Below are positions 25,487 to 33,422 of a stretch of DNA of 64,000 nt, piece by piece; position 1 is the first letter of the stretch; every line of letters starts with the position of its first letter. The notes under the pieces are model-generated. The model made no database searches and had not been told where the DNA came from. It worked only from the letters and a program-made list of their open reading frames with translations. The position numbers and the translations under genes are program-made. The stretch is from Lachnospiraceae bacterium UBA7182 (GTDB lineage Bacteria; Bacillota; Clostridia; Lachnospirales; Lachnospiraceae). The DNA is taken from contig DKVI01000108.1 in the NCBI GenBank assembly GCA_002491115.1, forward strand, positions 6,055 to 70,054, in the 5' to 3' direction.

Positions 25487-26338
25487 TTATGCAAATTTTC
25501 TCATGGCTGCTTCTACCACATGTCCTACCAGAACGGAAGTCGTTACGCTTCCGACTCCGCCCGGAACCGGAGTAATTGCTTCCACAATCGGCTCTACTGC
25601 CGCATAATCCACATCACCGCAGAGTTTGCCTTCCTCATTTACGTTAATACCTACATCAATTACGATCTGGCCCGGGGACACATACTCAGCGCCCACAACA
25701 CCCGCGCGGCCCGCAGCCACGATCAGTATCTCGCCTTCTCTTGCCACGGACGGCATATCGATGGTCCTTGTATGGCAGGTAGTAACAGTCGCATTTTTCT
25801 TGATCAGCATCTGTGCTGCCGGTTTACCTACTACGAGGGAACGGCCGATGACAACTGCTTTCTTACCGGTACAGTCGATTCCGTAGTGATCCAGAATTTC
25901 CATACATGCCTGAGGCGTACATGGCGGGAAACCGACTTTTTTGCCGGTGAATACACCGCCCAGAGACGCGTCTGTCTGGCAGTCTACGTCTTTCTCCGCA
26001 GCCAGTGCGTTCTCCACCAAAGTCTGATCAATATGCTTCGGCAGCGGACGGAACATAAGGACGCCGTGAATATTGTCGTCTTTGTTCACTTCGTCCACTA
26101 CTTTTAAAAGCTCTTCCTGGCTTACGTCTGCAGGAAGGAGATATTTTTTATATTCTACGCCCAGCGTCTCACAGCGCTTGGTAGCGCCTCTCTCATAAGA
26201 AAGGTCGTCCGGCCTCTCACCCACACGGATGATCCCAAGGGTAGGTTTGATTCCCTTTGCGTTCAGGGTCGCCACATCTGCTTTGATCCTCTCATTTAAT
26301 GCGGCAGTTACTTCTTTTCCTAATAACTGTTTTGCCAT
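25487..26338 (-). CDS. folD: Methylenetetrahydrofolate dehydrogenase, FolD family (cyclohydrolase residues missing)
   Basis: A 283-residue FolD-family protein that reduces methenyl-THF to methylene-THF in the methyl branch. The Rossmann half has VVIGRSLVVGKP and TTCHTRT, PPCTPQACMEIL is present, and the DVD of KDVD is at 117-119. The catalytic tyrosine is kept (Tyr48), but the lysine four residues later is Ala52 and the glutamine of the GxLVQLP motif is Phe96. Those residues are needed for cyclohydrolase activity in bifunctional FolD. Both changes resemble the monofunctional NAD-dependent yeast Mtd1. A separate cyclohydrolase, fchA, lies 9 bases upstream. It is therefore likely a dehydrogenase only. 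Confidence 0.92.
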   Translation of the reverse strand: MAKQLLGKEVTAALNERIKADVATLNAKGIKPTLGIIRVGERPDDLSYERGATKRCETLGVEYKKYLLPADVSQEELLKVVDEVNKDDNIHGVLMFRPLPKHIDQTLVENALAAEKDVDCQTDASLGGVFTGKKVGFPPCTPQACMEILDHYGIDCTGKKAVVIGRSLVVGKPAAQMLIKKNATVTTCHTRTIDMPSVAREGEILIVAAGRAGVVGAEYVSPGQIVIDVGINVNEEGKLCGDVDYAAVEPIVEAITPVPGGVGSVTTSVLVGHVVEAAMRKFA

Positions 26339-26347
26339 ACCTGTCTC

Positions 26348-26977
26348 CTATCTTAACCTTGCGTTTACAGACTCGAAGATTTCATCTGCTTTCTTCGTAT
26401 AGTCTGCGATCATTTTATCTGCTTTTTCATTCAGGGATGCTGCATATTCTTTGTCAGCCATCGATTTTGTATTGATAAATACGTTCAGGGAAGCGCCTAA
26501 AAGAGCCGCTTTGCAGAATACTACGCCTACGCCTGCGTCCGAAATTGCAAGCGCGGAACCTTTTGCCGCAAACTCCTCAATGACGTCAATGGCCTCGCAG
26601 CATTTCTCCATGATTTCCATGGGAACTGCGCAGGCGTCTTTTAAAACAATAGCCATCACGCGGGCTTTTTCCGCTTTTTCTTCTTCTGTCTCTCTGGGCA
26701 TGCCGTATGCTTTGGACAGAGGCTCAAAAGCCTCCGCGTCTGCTTCCACAAGCCTTAAGAAATCAGCCTGAAGCGCGGTTGCTTTCTCTTTGAGCGCGAT
26801 AATATCCGCTTCCACATCCGCATATTTTTTCTTTCCTACCGTAAGGCTGCCGACCATGTTGCCAAGCGCCATACCGACAGCGCCCACCAGCGCCGATGCA
26901 CCGCCGCCGCCGGGAACCGGAGCTTTCGACGCAAGAACGTCTACAAACTCCTCACAACTTTTTTTTGTAAATCCCAT
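26348..26977 (-). CDS. fchA: Methenyltetrahydrofolate cyclohydrolase (FTCD_C family)
   Basis: A 209-residue protein of the formiminotransferase-cyclodeaminase C-terminal family. The start at 26977 follows AGGAGG and gives MGFTKKSCEEFVDVLASKAP, then the loop VPGGGGASALVGAVGMALGNMVG. It is mostly helical and forms the cyclohydrolase FchA that turns formyl-THF into methenyl-THF. Placed between fhs and folD, it supplies the activity that this FolD appears to have lost. An earlier in-frame codon would add 16 residues without a ribosome site. Confidence 0.92.
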   Translation of the reverse strand: MGFTKKSCEEFVDVLASKAPVPGGGGASALVGAVGMALGNMVGSLTVGKKKYADVEADIIALKEKATALQADFLRLVEADAEAFEPLSKAYGMPRETEEEKAEKARVMAIVLKDACAVPMEIMEKCCEAIDVIEEFAAKGSALAISDAGVGVVFCKAALLGASLNVFINTKSMADKEYAASLNEKADKMIADYTKKADEIFESVNARLR

Positions 26978-27027
26978 AAATTCAAACCTCCTGATTGAAG
27001 CCGTGTAAAATCCCAACTTCTGCACAT

Positions 27028-27055
27028 AGGGGATGCCCCATCAGGAACATCCCCT
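27028..27055. other. Hairpin between fhs and fchA
   Basis: An 8-bp perfect stem (AGGGGATG / CATCCCCT) with a 12-base loop in the 106-base spacer between the fhs stop and the fchA start. There is no T-run, so it is more likely an RNA-stability or processing structure than a terminator. Confidence 0.5.
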
Positions 27056-27083
27056 GCAGATTCATATGATGAACTGTATGATC

Positions 27084-28772
27084 TTAGAACAGACCTGTAA
27101 TCTTACCGGTCTCGTCCACATCGATTTTCTCAGCCGCCGGTACTTTCGGAAGGCCAGGCATGGTCATGATCTCGCCGGTAAGCGCTACGATAAATCCGGC
27201 GCCGGCAGAAATCTTCAGGTTACGCACGGTAACTTCAAATCCGGTCGGAGCACCGAGTTTATTCTGGTCATCCGTCAGGCTGTACTGGGTCTTAGCCACA
27301 CAGATCGGGCAGTTGCCGAATCCAAGTGCTTCCAGCTCTTTCGCCTGTTTCTGAGCGTTAGCGGTCAGGACAACTCTGCTTCCGCCGTAGATCTTCTGAA
27401 CGATTGCATTCAGCTTATCTTCGATGGAAGTACCTTCCAGCTCATAGGAGAAGGTAAAGTCGTTGGGCTGCTCTACCAGACGAAGAACTTCTTCTGCCAG
27501 TTTCACGCCGCCATCACCGCCTTTTGCCCATACTTCTGACAATGCGACATTCACGCCTTTTTCTTTACATTTCTCTTCTACGAGTTTTAATTCGGCTTCA
27601 GTATCCGTCGGGAATGCGTTGATTGCAACCACACACGGAAGTTTGTATACATCTTTGATATTGCTTACATGTTTTAACAGGTTCGGAAGACCTTTTTCCA
27701 GAGCTGCCAGGTTCTCGTTGTTCAGATCTGCCTTCGGAACGCCGCCGTTGTATTTCAGGGCGCGTACGGTAGCAACGATTACAACTGCGTTCGGTTTCAG
27801 GCCTGCCATACGGCATTTGATGTCGAGGAATTTCTCAGCACCAAGGTCAGCGCCGAAGCCTGCCTCTGTAATGGTGTAATCGGACAGCTTAAGAGCCATC
27901 TTGGTAGCCGTTACGGAGTTACAGCCGTGAGCGATATTAGCGAACGGTCCGCCGTGAACGATTGCAGGAACACCTTCGAGCGTCTGTACCAGGTTTGGTT
28001 TCAGAGCGTCTTTCAGAAGAGCCGCCATAGCGCCTTCTGCATGCAGATCGCCTGCGGTTACAGGTTTCTGCTCGGAAGCTTTACCGTATGTATAACCAAC
28101 AATGATTCTTGCAAGTCTCTTCTTTAAATCAAGGATATCGCTTGCCAGACAGAGAACTGCCATAATCTCGGAAGCAACGGTGATATCATAGCCGTCTTCT
28201 CTGGGCATACCGTTGGTCTTTCCGCCAAGGCCGTCTACTACGTTACGAAGCTGACGGTCGTTCATATCCACACATCTTCTCCAGGTAATCTTTCTCGGGT
28301 CGATGTTCAGAGCGTTGCCCTGGAAGATATGATTGTCGATCATAGCAGCCAGCAGGTTGTTTGCTGCGCCGATTGCATGGAAGTCACCGGTAAAGTGAAG
28401 GTTGATATCCTCCATCGGAACCACCTGTGCGTATCCGCCGCCTGCTGCTCCGCCTTTTACACCGAAGACCGGTCCCAGGGACGGCTCACGGAGCGCTACC
28501 ATAACTTTTTTGCCTAACTTCTGCATACCGTCTGCCAGACCTACGGTTGTAGTAGTCTTGCCTTCGCCTGCCGGAGTCGGGTTGATAGCGGTCACAAGGA
28601 TCAGCTTACCATTTTCAGCATTAGACTCTTTTAATAAATTGTAGTCGATCTTTGCTTTGTACTTTCCGTACTGCTCCAGATACTTGTCGTCGATACCAGC
28701 TTTCGCTGCGATCTCGGTAATAGGTCTCATTTCGCATTCCTGAGCAATCTCAATGTCCGATTTGAATCCCAT
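27084..28772 (-). CDS. fhs: Formate-tetrahydrofolate ligase
   Basis: A 562-residue enzyme that activates formate to 10-formyl-THF with ATP, the first THF step of the Wood-Ljungdahl methyl branch. The P-loop is NPTPAGEGKTTTTVGLADG, followed by the EPSLGPVFGVKGGAAGGGYAQ family block and the MDMNDRQLR segment. Length fits the family. The start follows AGGAG. It is first gene of fhs-fchA-folD with a -10 box and a Rex-like operator in its leader. Confidence 0.97.
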   Translation of the reverse strand: MGFKSDIEIAQECEMRPITEIAAKAGIDDKYLEQYGKYKAKIDYNLLKESNAENGKLILVTAINPTPAGEGKTTTTVGLADGMQKLGKKVMVALREPSLGPVFGVKGGAAGGGYAQVVPMEDINLHFTGDFHAIGAANNLLAAMIDNHIFQGNALNIDPRKITWRRCVDMNDRQLRNVVDGLGGKTNGMPREDGYDITVASEIMAVLCLASDILDLKKRLARIIVGYTYGKASEQKPVTAGDLHAEGAMAALLKDALKPNLVQTLEGVPAIVHGGPFANIAHGCNSVTATKMALKLSDYTITEAGFGADLGAEKFLDIKCRMAGLKPNAVVIVATVRALKYNGGVPKADLNNENLAALEKGLPNLLKHVSNIKDVYKLPCVVAINAFPTDTEAELKLVEEKCKEKGVNVALSEVWAKGGDGGVKLAEEVLRLVEQPNDFTFSYELEGTSIEDKLNAIVQKIYGGSRVVLTANAQKQAKELEALGFGNCPICVAKTQYSLTDDQNKLGAPTGFEVTVRNLKISAGAGFIVALTGEIMTMPGLPKVPAAEKIDVDETGKITGLF

Positions 28773-28820
28773 AAGAAAAACTCCTTTCTAATACCCGTTC
28801 GGGTATCTGCGCTGTGCGCA

Positions 28821-28838
28821 TTGTTTAATTTTTAACAA
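28821..28838. promoter_or_regulatory. Rex-like operator upstream of fhs
   Basis: Minus strand TTGTTAAAAATTAAACAA. Compared with the clostridial Rex consensus TTGTTAA-N4-TTAACAA it differs at one position. It lies about 24-41 bases downstream of the predicted transcription start, where a bound repressor could block elongation. A rex gene is present at 12105-12743. Confidence 0.65.
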
Positions 28839-28868
28839 AGGAATATCACTCCTTTGATTCTGCACATT

Positions 28869-28874
28869 ATTATA
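28869..28874 (-). promoter_or_regulatory. -10 box of the fhs operon promoter
   Basis: Minus strand TATAAT in an AT-rich context about 95 bases before the fhs start. The -35 (GTGTCA with a 16-base spacer) is weak, so activator help or an alternative start is possible. Confidence 0.45.
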
Positions 28875-28941
28875 CAACATTCACATATTTGACACATCAT
28901 ACAAACTGTACTATGTGCATATTTACCATGAAAATCCCCGT

Positions 28942-29589
28942 TTACTGACCTGTACACAGGCTTTTTACAGCCGTAATTGTAAGATCTCCGGCCACCACCA
29001 GGTCCTCCGCATGAAAGCCGAACTGGAAATTATCGCTGTAAAGAATCTGCGCAGAGGGCGGAAACTCCTCGTCCCCTTCCCAGAAAAGGAAACGCATGCG
29101 GTATCCGTTCACCAGCTCAAATTCATAAGACACATCGCCTGTGGATATTTTTGATACGCCCGGAATGCGCTCCATGGCGGCGGCATACACTTTCAGTTTA
29201 TAACCGAAGCCGAAAGTAAGCCGTTTTATGCACCTGCCGGTAAACTGCTGGTTATAAAGCTCCCCATAAGTGGGCACCTCCCGGAATGTCATGAATTTCC
29301 CGCTGCTTTTTACATACTGCCCCTCAATCAGATACCGCAGGATAAAGGTTTTAGCGGACAGGGTATCCGGCAGAAGGTCTTCCCCCGAATGGTCCTCACT
29401 GCTCAGCCTCACATCAAAGGCAGGATAATCCGCCTCATATTCATGCCCCATAAAACGGAATCTGAATTTCCGGTCCGATGCATCATACAATATGTCCAAT
29501 CTTTCTGCCACCTCAGCGGGAGCAAGACTACTGTATTTTTCCAGATAGTATTCGTAGGGTACCTCTTCCTTATGGTTCTCTATTTCCAT
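28942..29589 (-). CDS. DUF3786 domain-containing protein
   Basis: A 215-residue cytoplasmic protein matching DUF3786 in its layout: a short N-terminal helix, then a beta-rich body with YEADYPAFDVRL and an FREVPTYGELYNQQFTGRCIKRL block. Function is unknown; such genes recur near corrinoid and CO-dehydrogenase operons of anaerobes. Its ATG abuts the TAG stop of the RACo gene and is preceded by AGGAGG, so the two are co-translated. Context suggests help in corrinoid-protein activation or cofactor handling. Confidence 0.75.
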   Translation of the reverse strand: MEIENHKEEVPYEYYLEKYSSLAPAEVAERLDILYDASDRKFRFRFMGHEYEADYPAFDVRLSSEDHSGEDLLPDTLSAKTFILRYLIEGQYVKSSGKFMTFREVPTYGELYNQQFTGRCIKRLTFGFGYKLKVYAAAMERIPGVSKISTGDVSYEFELVNGYRMRFLFWEGDEEFPPSAQILYSDNFQFGFHAEDLVVAGDLTITAVKSLCTGQ

Positions 29590-31521
29590 CTACACTTCCT
29601 CCTGTACGACGCTGGGAAACAGCGCGGTGTTTGTGTGAGGCAGGAAACATGCCGCTACAAACTCATCCATGTAGCCCGGATCCGTGCTCAATTCCATATA
29701 GGTCATGTTATGAGCCAGGTCATATACCTTCTCTTCTGCCTGCCTGGAAAGTACCATATTATAAGCGCCCGTCAGAGACGAGTTACCGATATAATGGAAT
29801 TTCTCCAGTTCAATATCCGGAAACATACCGATGGTCACGGCATTCTTCATATTAATCCCGCTTCCGATACCGCCCGCCACATACACGTTCTCGATCATGG
29901 ATACATCAAAATCCAGTGAACGGATCATTGTACAGATTGCAGAAAAGATTGCACCTTTGGCACGGATAAAGTTGTCAATATCCACCTCATTGATCACAAC
30001 ATCCTTATGTCCCGCTGCATCTTCCTGGAAGGCCAGCACATAACTGCCGATGCCGTACTGGTCATGAAGTACGCGCCTGCCCTCTTTGATAAATTTACCT
30101 TTGGGACTGATAATGCCGCAGCGGAACAGCTCGGCGATCACATCGATAATACCGGAACCGCACAGACCCACCGGCTTCTGCCCTTCGTCACCGACAATCT
30201 TAAAGGTCGGCTCCATGGTCTGCGCGTCGATGGTACAGGCTTCAATGGCACCGTCTGTAGCACGCATACCACAGCTTATATCTCCGCCTTCAAAAGCCGG
30301 ACCTGCGGAACACGCACAGCTCATCATAAAGTCCGAATTACCAAACACAATTTCTCCGTTGGTTCCCAAATCGATAAATAAATTAAATTCCGGTTTATTC
30401 CAGATCATACTGACCAAAGTACCGGCGGTAATATCGCCGCCCACATAACTTCCGATATTGGGTGCAATCACAATCTTTGCATCCGGATGCACATGAATTC
30501 CCAGATCGTATGCACTTAAATTGTCCGTCTCAAAAAATGTCGGGATATAGGGTTCCATACGCAGCGGGTCTGCATTGACTCCTGCAAACAGATGATTCAT
30601 GGTGGTGTTTGACGCCACGCACATATGATAGATTCTGTCGCCCCTGATTCCTGCCGAGCGGCACATGCCATCCAGCATGGGATTGATTGTTTCTTCAATA
30701 ATTGCTTTCTGAAGCTTCTCTTTACCGCCGTCCTTGGTGGATTCAATAATACGGTTAATTACATCCGCACCATAACGGATCTGGCCGTTGCCTGCAGAAG
30801 CTTTGGCAAGAAGTTCCCCGGTTGTCATGTCCAGAATAACGGCTGATACGGTAGTTGTACCGATATCTACTGCCAGACCGCAGATCTTTGCATCGTTTGC
30901 CGGAAGCACATCATATACAACCGCTCCGTGTCCGCCTTTTCTTAATACTGCATTTATATGGAACCGGTTCTCTCTTAATACATCCGGGAGCTTTTTTAAA
31001 GCCTGATAGGTAAGTTTTACTTTTTCCGCACCTGCGGCTGCCTGAATGGCCCGGATCAGCCGCTCATTATCCGGCATGGTATCGTCCAGAGTAGGCTCCT
31101 CCATCTTAAGCTCTGTCACGGAAAAATCGTTTTCAAATACAATCCCGGATTCTTCTACTTCTTTTTTTGCTCTATCAAAAATGGCAATTTCCTCTTTGGA
31201 GCTTAAATCCGCCACTTTCATCCTGCTTTTGTAAGCGGACGCGATATCCGGTACCAGTACTTCCACATCTCCCGTGACAGTACTGACGCAGGACAGCCTC
31301 CAGCCTTCGGCAAAAGACTCCTCGGATATATGCCGTGTTTTCTTCGTATCCAGTTCGCCACTGATATATTTCACTTTACATTTACCACAGGAACCGTTGC
31401 CTGAACAAGGTGCATCAATGGCTACATTCGCTTTACGCGCCACCTCCAACAAATTTTCCCCTGCAGTGACTGCGACCACATTCGCAGTCCCGTCTTCAAA
31501 CTTAAATGTTACGTTTGGCAT
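29590..31521 (-). CDS. acsV: Corrinoid protein reductive activator (RACo)
   Basis: A 643-residue ASKHA-type activator. Residues 1-90 are a [2Fe-2S] ferredoxin domain with Cys39, Cys45, Cys48 and Cys78; a linker domain follows, then the C-terminal ATPase (DUF4445) with AVDIGTTTVSAVILD, FIDLGTNGEIVFG and VAGGIGSG. RACo uses ATP to return inactive Co(II) of the corrinoid iron-sulfur protein to Co(I). It lies downstream of acsE and two small membrane protein genes and just ahead of the DUF3786 gene. Length and order of domains match the characterised family. Confidence 0.93.
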   Translation of the reverse strand: MPNVTFKFEDGTANVVAVTAGENLLEVARKANVAIDAPCSGNGSCGKCKVKYISGELDTKKTRHISEESFAEGWRLSCVSTVTGDVEVLVPDIASAYKSRMKVADLSSKEEIAIFDRAKKEVEESGIVFENDFSVTELKMEEPTLDDTMPDNERLIRAIQAAAGAEKVKLTYQALKKLPDVLRENRFHINAVLRKGGHGAVVYDVLPANDAKICGLAVDIGTTTVSAVILDMTTGELLAKASAGNGQIRYGADVINRIIESTKDGGKEKLQKAIIEETINPMLDGMCRSAGIRGDRIYHMCVASNTTMNHLFAGVNADPLRMEPYIPTFFETDNLSAYDLGIHVHPDAKIVIAPNIGSYVGGDITAGTLVSMIWNKPEFNLFIDLGTNGEIVFGNSDFMMSCACSAGPAFEGGDISCGMRATDGAIEACTIDAQTMEPTFKIVGDEGQKPVGLCGSGIIDVIAELFRCGIISPKGKFIKEGRRVLHDQYGIGSYVLAFQEDAAGHKDVVINEVDIDNFIRAKGAIFSAICTMIRSLDFDVSMIENVYVAGGIGSGINMKNAVTIGMFPDIELEKFHYIGNSSLTGAYNMVLSRQAEEKVYDLAHNMTYMELSTDPGYMDEFVAACFLPHTNTALFPSVVQEEV

Positions 31522-31601
31522 AAATGTTAATCTCCATATTTTCTTTTAAACAGTCGGTTTCATCTGCAGACGTCTTCAGGGAAGCGCCTGCAGACAGGTC
31601 G

Positions 31602-31946
31602 TCAATTAAAATAACCATTAGAATAGGCAAGGTATTGTACCATATAACCGATCGCTATCAGTCCGGCAAGCGTAATACCGATGATGCACAACACCATCCC
31701 CAGTATGGGCATTCCTTTTCGTTCTTCTTTGATCAGAGCGATAATGGCAATGACAAGTCCTATTATCCCGGTAATCAGAGACAAAATCGGGAACCAGAAA
31801 AATACCAGCGTAATAATGCCAAGCACCACAGATGTGACTGCCAGTCTGTTATCGCTTCTCTGCCCTACTTCCCTGAGAACCACCTGCGGCTGTATCTGAG
31901 GCTGTGGCTGGGACTGAACCTGTTCTTTTTCTTCCTTAAAATCCAT
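31602..31946 (-). CDS. Small DUF4190 membrane protein
   Basis: A 114-residue protein with a charged, Gln/Pro-rich cytoplasmic N-terminus (QSQPQPQIQPQ) and two TM segments (about 37-70 and 80-105) around the DUF4190 pattern DNRLAVTSVVLGIITLVFFW and KGMPILGMVLCIIGI. The start at 31946 has AAGGAGA six bases upstream. Function is unknown. It sits between a second small membrane protein gene and RACo in the acetogenesis region, possibly incidental. Confidence 0.7.
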   Translation of the reverse strand: MDFKEEKEQVQSQPQPQIQPQVVLREVGQRSDNRLAVTSVVLGIITLVFFWFPILSLITGIIGLVIAIIALIKEERKGMPILGMVLCIIGITLAGLIAIGYMVQYLAYSNGYFN

Positions 31947-31970
31947 TAAAATCTCCTTCACTTCTGCCTG

Positions 31971-32456
31971 TTAATATCCTGTTGAAAGACGCAGCACTAC
32001 AGCAACAATACATATCAGGATCTGGATCAGCGTACACCCGACAAAAACGCCTACCACCGCTTTCGTGTTTTTATTCAACGCATTTTTTACATAAGAAGTG
32101 CTCATCAAAACACCAATCAATAATCCTATCAGTCCGGAGATAAAATAACCGCCCAAAACACTGATTCCCACCAGAACCCATACATATCCCGGCGTATTCG
32201 CCTGTACCGGCACATATTTTTCGCCGCTCCCAATGTAGACTCCGTTGATTGCCACATCCGCCTTGTTCCCGATCACAACCAGACGAATATCGCTTCCTGC
32301 AATCTCGATCGAATAATCCAGTACATTCAGGAACCAGTTTTGCGATTTGACCTTATATTGATTTCCGTCAATCACCAGTTTATTGCCAAAGCCGTTTTTA
32401 TAAACAATACTATGCTCTACACCATTCACATCCGTAAAAGCCCAGCTCTTTTTCAT
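31971..32456 (-). CDS. Membrane protein with FAIM1-like N-terminal domain
   Basis: A 161-residue protein. The first about 80 residues are beta-rich, with KSWAFTDVNGVEHSIVYKNG, KLVIDGNQYKVKSQNWF and IRLVVIGNKADVAINGVYIG. This is reminiscent of the fold of Fas apoptotic inhibitory molecule 1 proteins, sometimes found in bacteria. Two TM segments follow (about 92-118 and 134-157). The resemblance is by eye and not certain. It is preceded by the acsE hairpin and ends 24 bases before the DUF4190 gene. Confidence 0.6.
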   Translation of the reverse strand: MKKSWAFTDVNGVEHSIVYKNGFGNKLVIDGNQYKVKSQNWFLNVLDYSIEIAGSDIRLVVIGNKADVAINGVYIGSGEKYVPVQANTPGYVWVLVGISVLGGYFISGLIGLLIGVLMSTSYVKNALNKNTKAVVGVFVGCTLIQILICIVAVVLRLSTGY

Positions 32457-32505
32457 CTGCACTTACCCTCTCTCGTTTACGATGATAATGAAATTTTTGG
32501 CTTAT

Positions 32506-32546
32506 TAATACAATACTGCCAGCAAAATGCCGACAGTATCGTATTA
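32506..32546 (-). terminator. Hairpin after acsE
   Basis: A 13-bp stem with one mismatch (TAATACGATACTG / CAGTATTGTATTA) and a 15-base loop, 25 bases past the acsE stop. The following sequence is A/T-rich but without a clean T-run, so it may be a weak terminator or an mRNA 3' protecting structure that lowers expression of RACo and its neighbours relative to acsE. Confidence 0.5.
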
Positions 32547-32570
32547 CCATGATCATGATTGATATTAATA

Positions 32571-33356
32571 TTAAATCTCCAGATAAGAATCCGCGTACAG
32601 AATGTTATCTTTGATAACATCACAGGATTTAATGGTTTCCATAAGACGCAGGTCATTCGGATTTACGATTGCGGAAGTAAGACCGCAGGTCATACACATA
32701 GCAACCATCGCGGAGTCCATAATCGGACGGATATGCTTCGGCATACCATTGGAGTTATTGGAAAGTCCGCCGGTAGAATTCAGGCCCATATCGGAGATCA
32801 TCTTGATGCACTCAAGAATCTGCATCTGTTTGTCCTGCATACCTTTGATAACCAGGAACAGCGGGTCAAACCACAGATCTGTAGGCTCCATACCATGCTC
32901 CATACCTCTTTCAAGCATGGTCTGGCAGTAAGCCATACGCTCGTCATTGTTTGCTGCAATGCCTTCGCCATTGCAAAGAGCGATAACAATTGCATCATTA
33001 GCTGCTGCAAGATCAATATATTCGATTCTGCCTGCTGCGTCAGCGGAGTTTACGATTGGCTTTCCTTTGGAACGGTTGTAAACAGAGATACCAGCTTCGA
33101 TCGCTGCTTTGTTTGCTGTGTCGAGAGCCAGCGGCACATTGTCGAACTCACTCTGAAGAAGCTGTACTGCCCATTTCATCAGTTCCGGTCCATCGTTCTC
33201 AGCCGGTCCGATATTCACGTCAAGGTAGTATGCGCCTGCGTCCAACTGCTGTTTTGCACGCTGGATGATTGGTTCCGGATCTCTTGCGGTAAAAGCTTTA
33301 TTTACAGACGGAGCTGTCGCAGATAATCTTTCACCAACTACTATAAATTTTCCCAT
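32571..33356 (-). CDS. acsE: Methyltetrahydrofolate:corrinoid iron-sulfur protein methyltransferase
   Basis: A 261-residue pterin-binding TIM barrel that moves the methyl group of methyl-THF to the corrinoid iron-sulfur protein. Family blocks include FIVVGERLSATAPSVNKAF at the N-terminus, YYLDVNIGPAENDG, LALDTANKAAIEAG, KPIVNSADA and the Asn/Asp-rich GGLSNNSNGMPKHIRP. Start follows AAGGAG. It is last of the acsD-acsC-acsE set. Confidence 0.95.
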   Translation of the reverse strand: MGKFIVVGERLSATAPSVNKAFTARDPEPIIQRAKQQLDAGAYYLDVNIGPAENDGPELMKWAVQLLQSEFDNVPLALDTANKAAIEAGISVYNRSKGKPIVNSADAAGRIEYIDLAAANDAIVIALCNGEGIAANNDERMAYCQTMLERGMEHGMEPTDLWFDPLFLVIKGMQDKQMQILECIKMISDMGLNSTGGLSNNSNGMPKHIRPIMDSAMVAMCMTCGLTSAIVNPNDLRLMETIKSCDVIKDNILYADSYLEI

Positions 33357-33422
33357 CCTAGTATTCTCCTTAATTATATATTTGTACCGTCAGCCCATGA
33401 CATATGGGCTGACAGTCATTTT

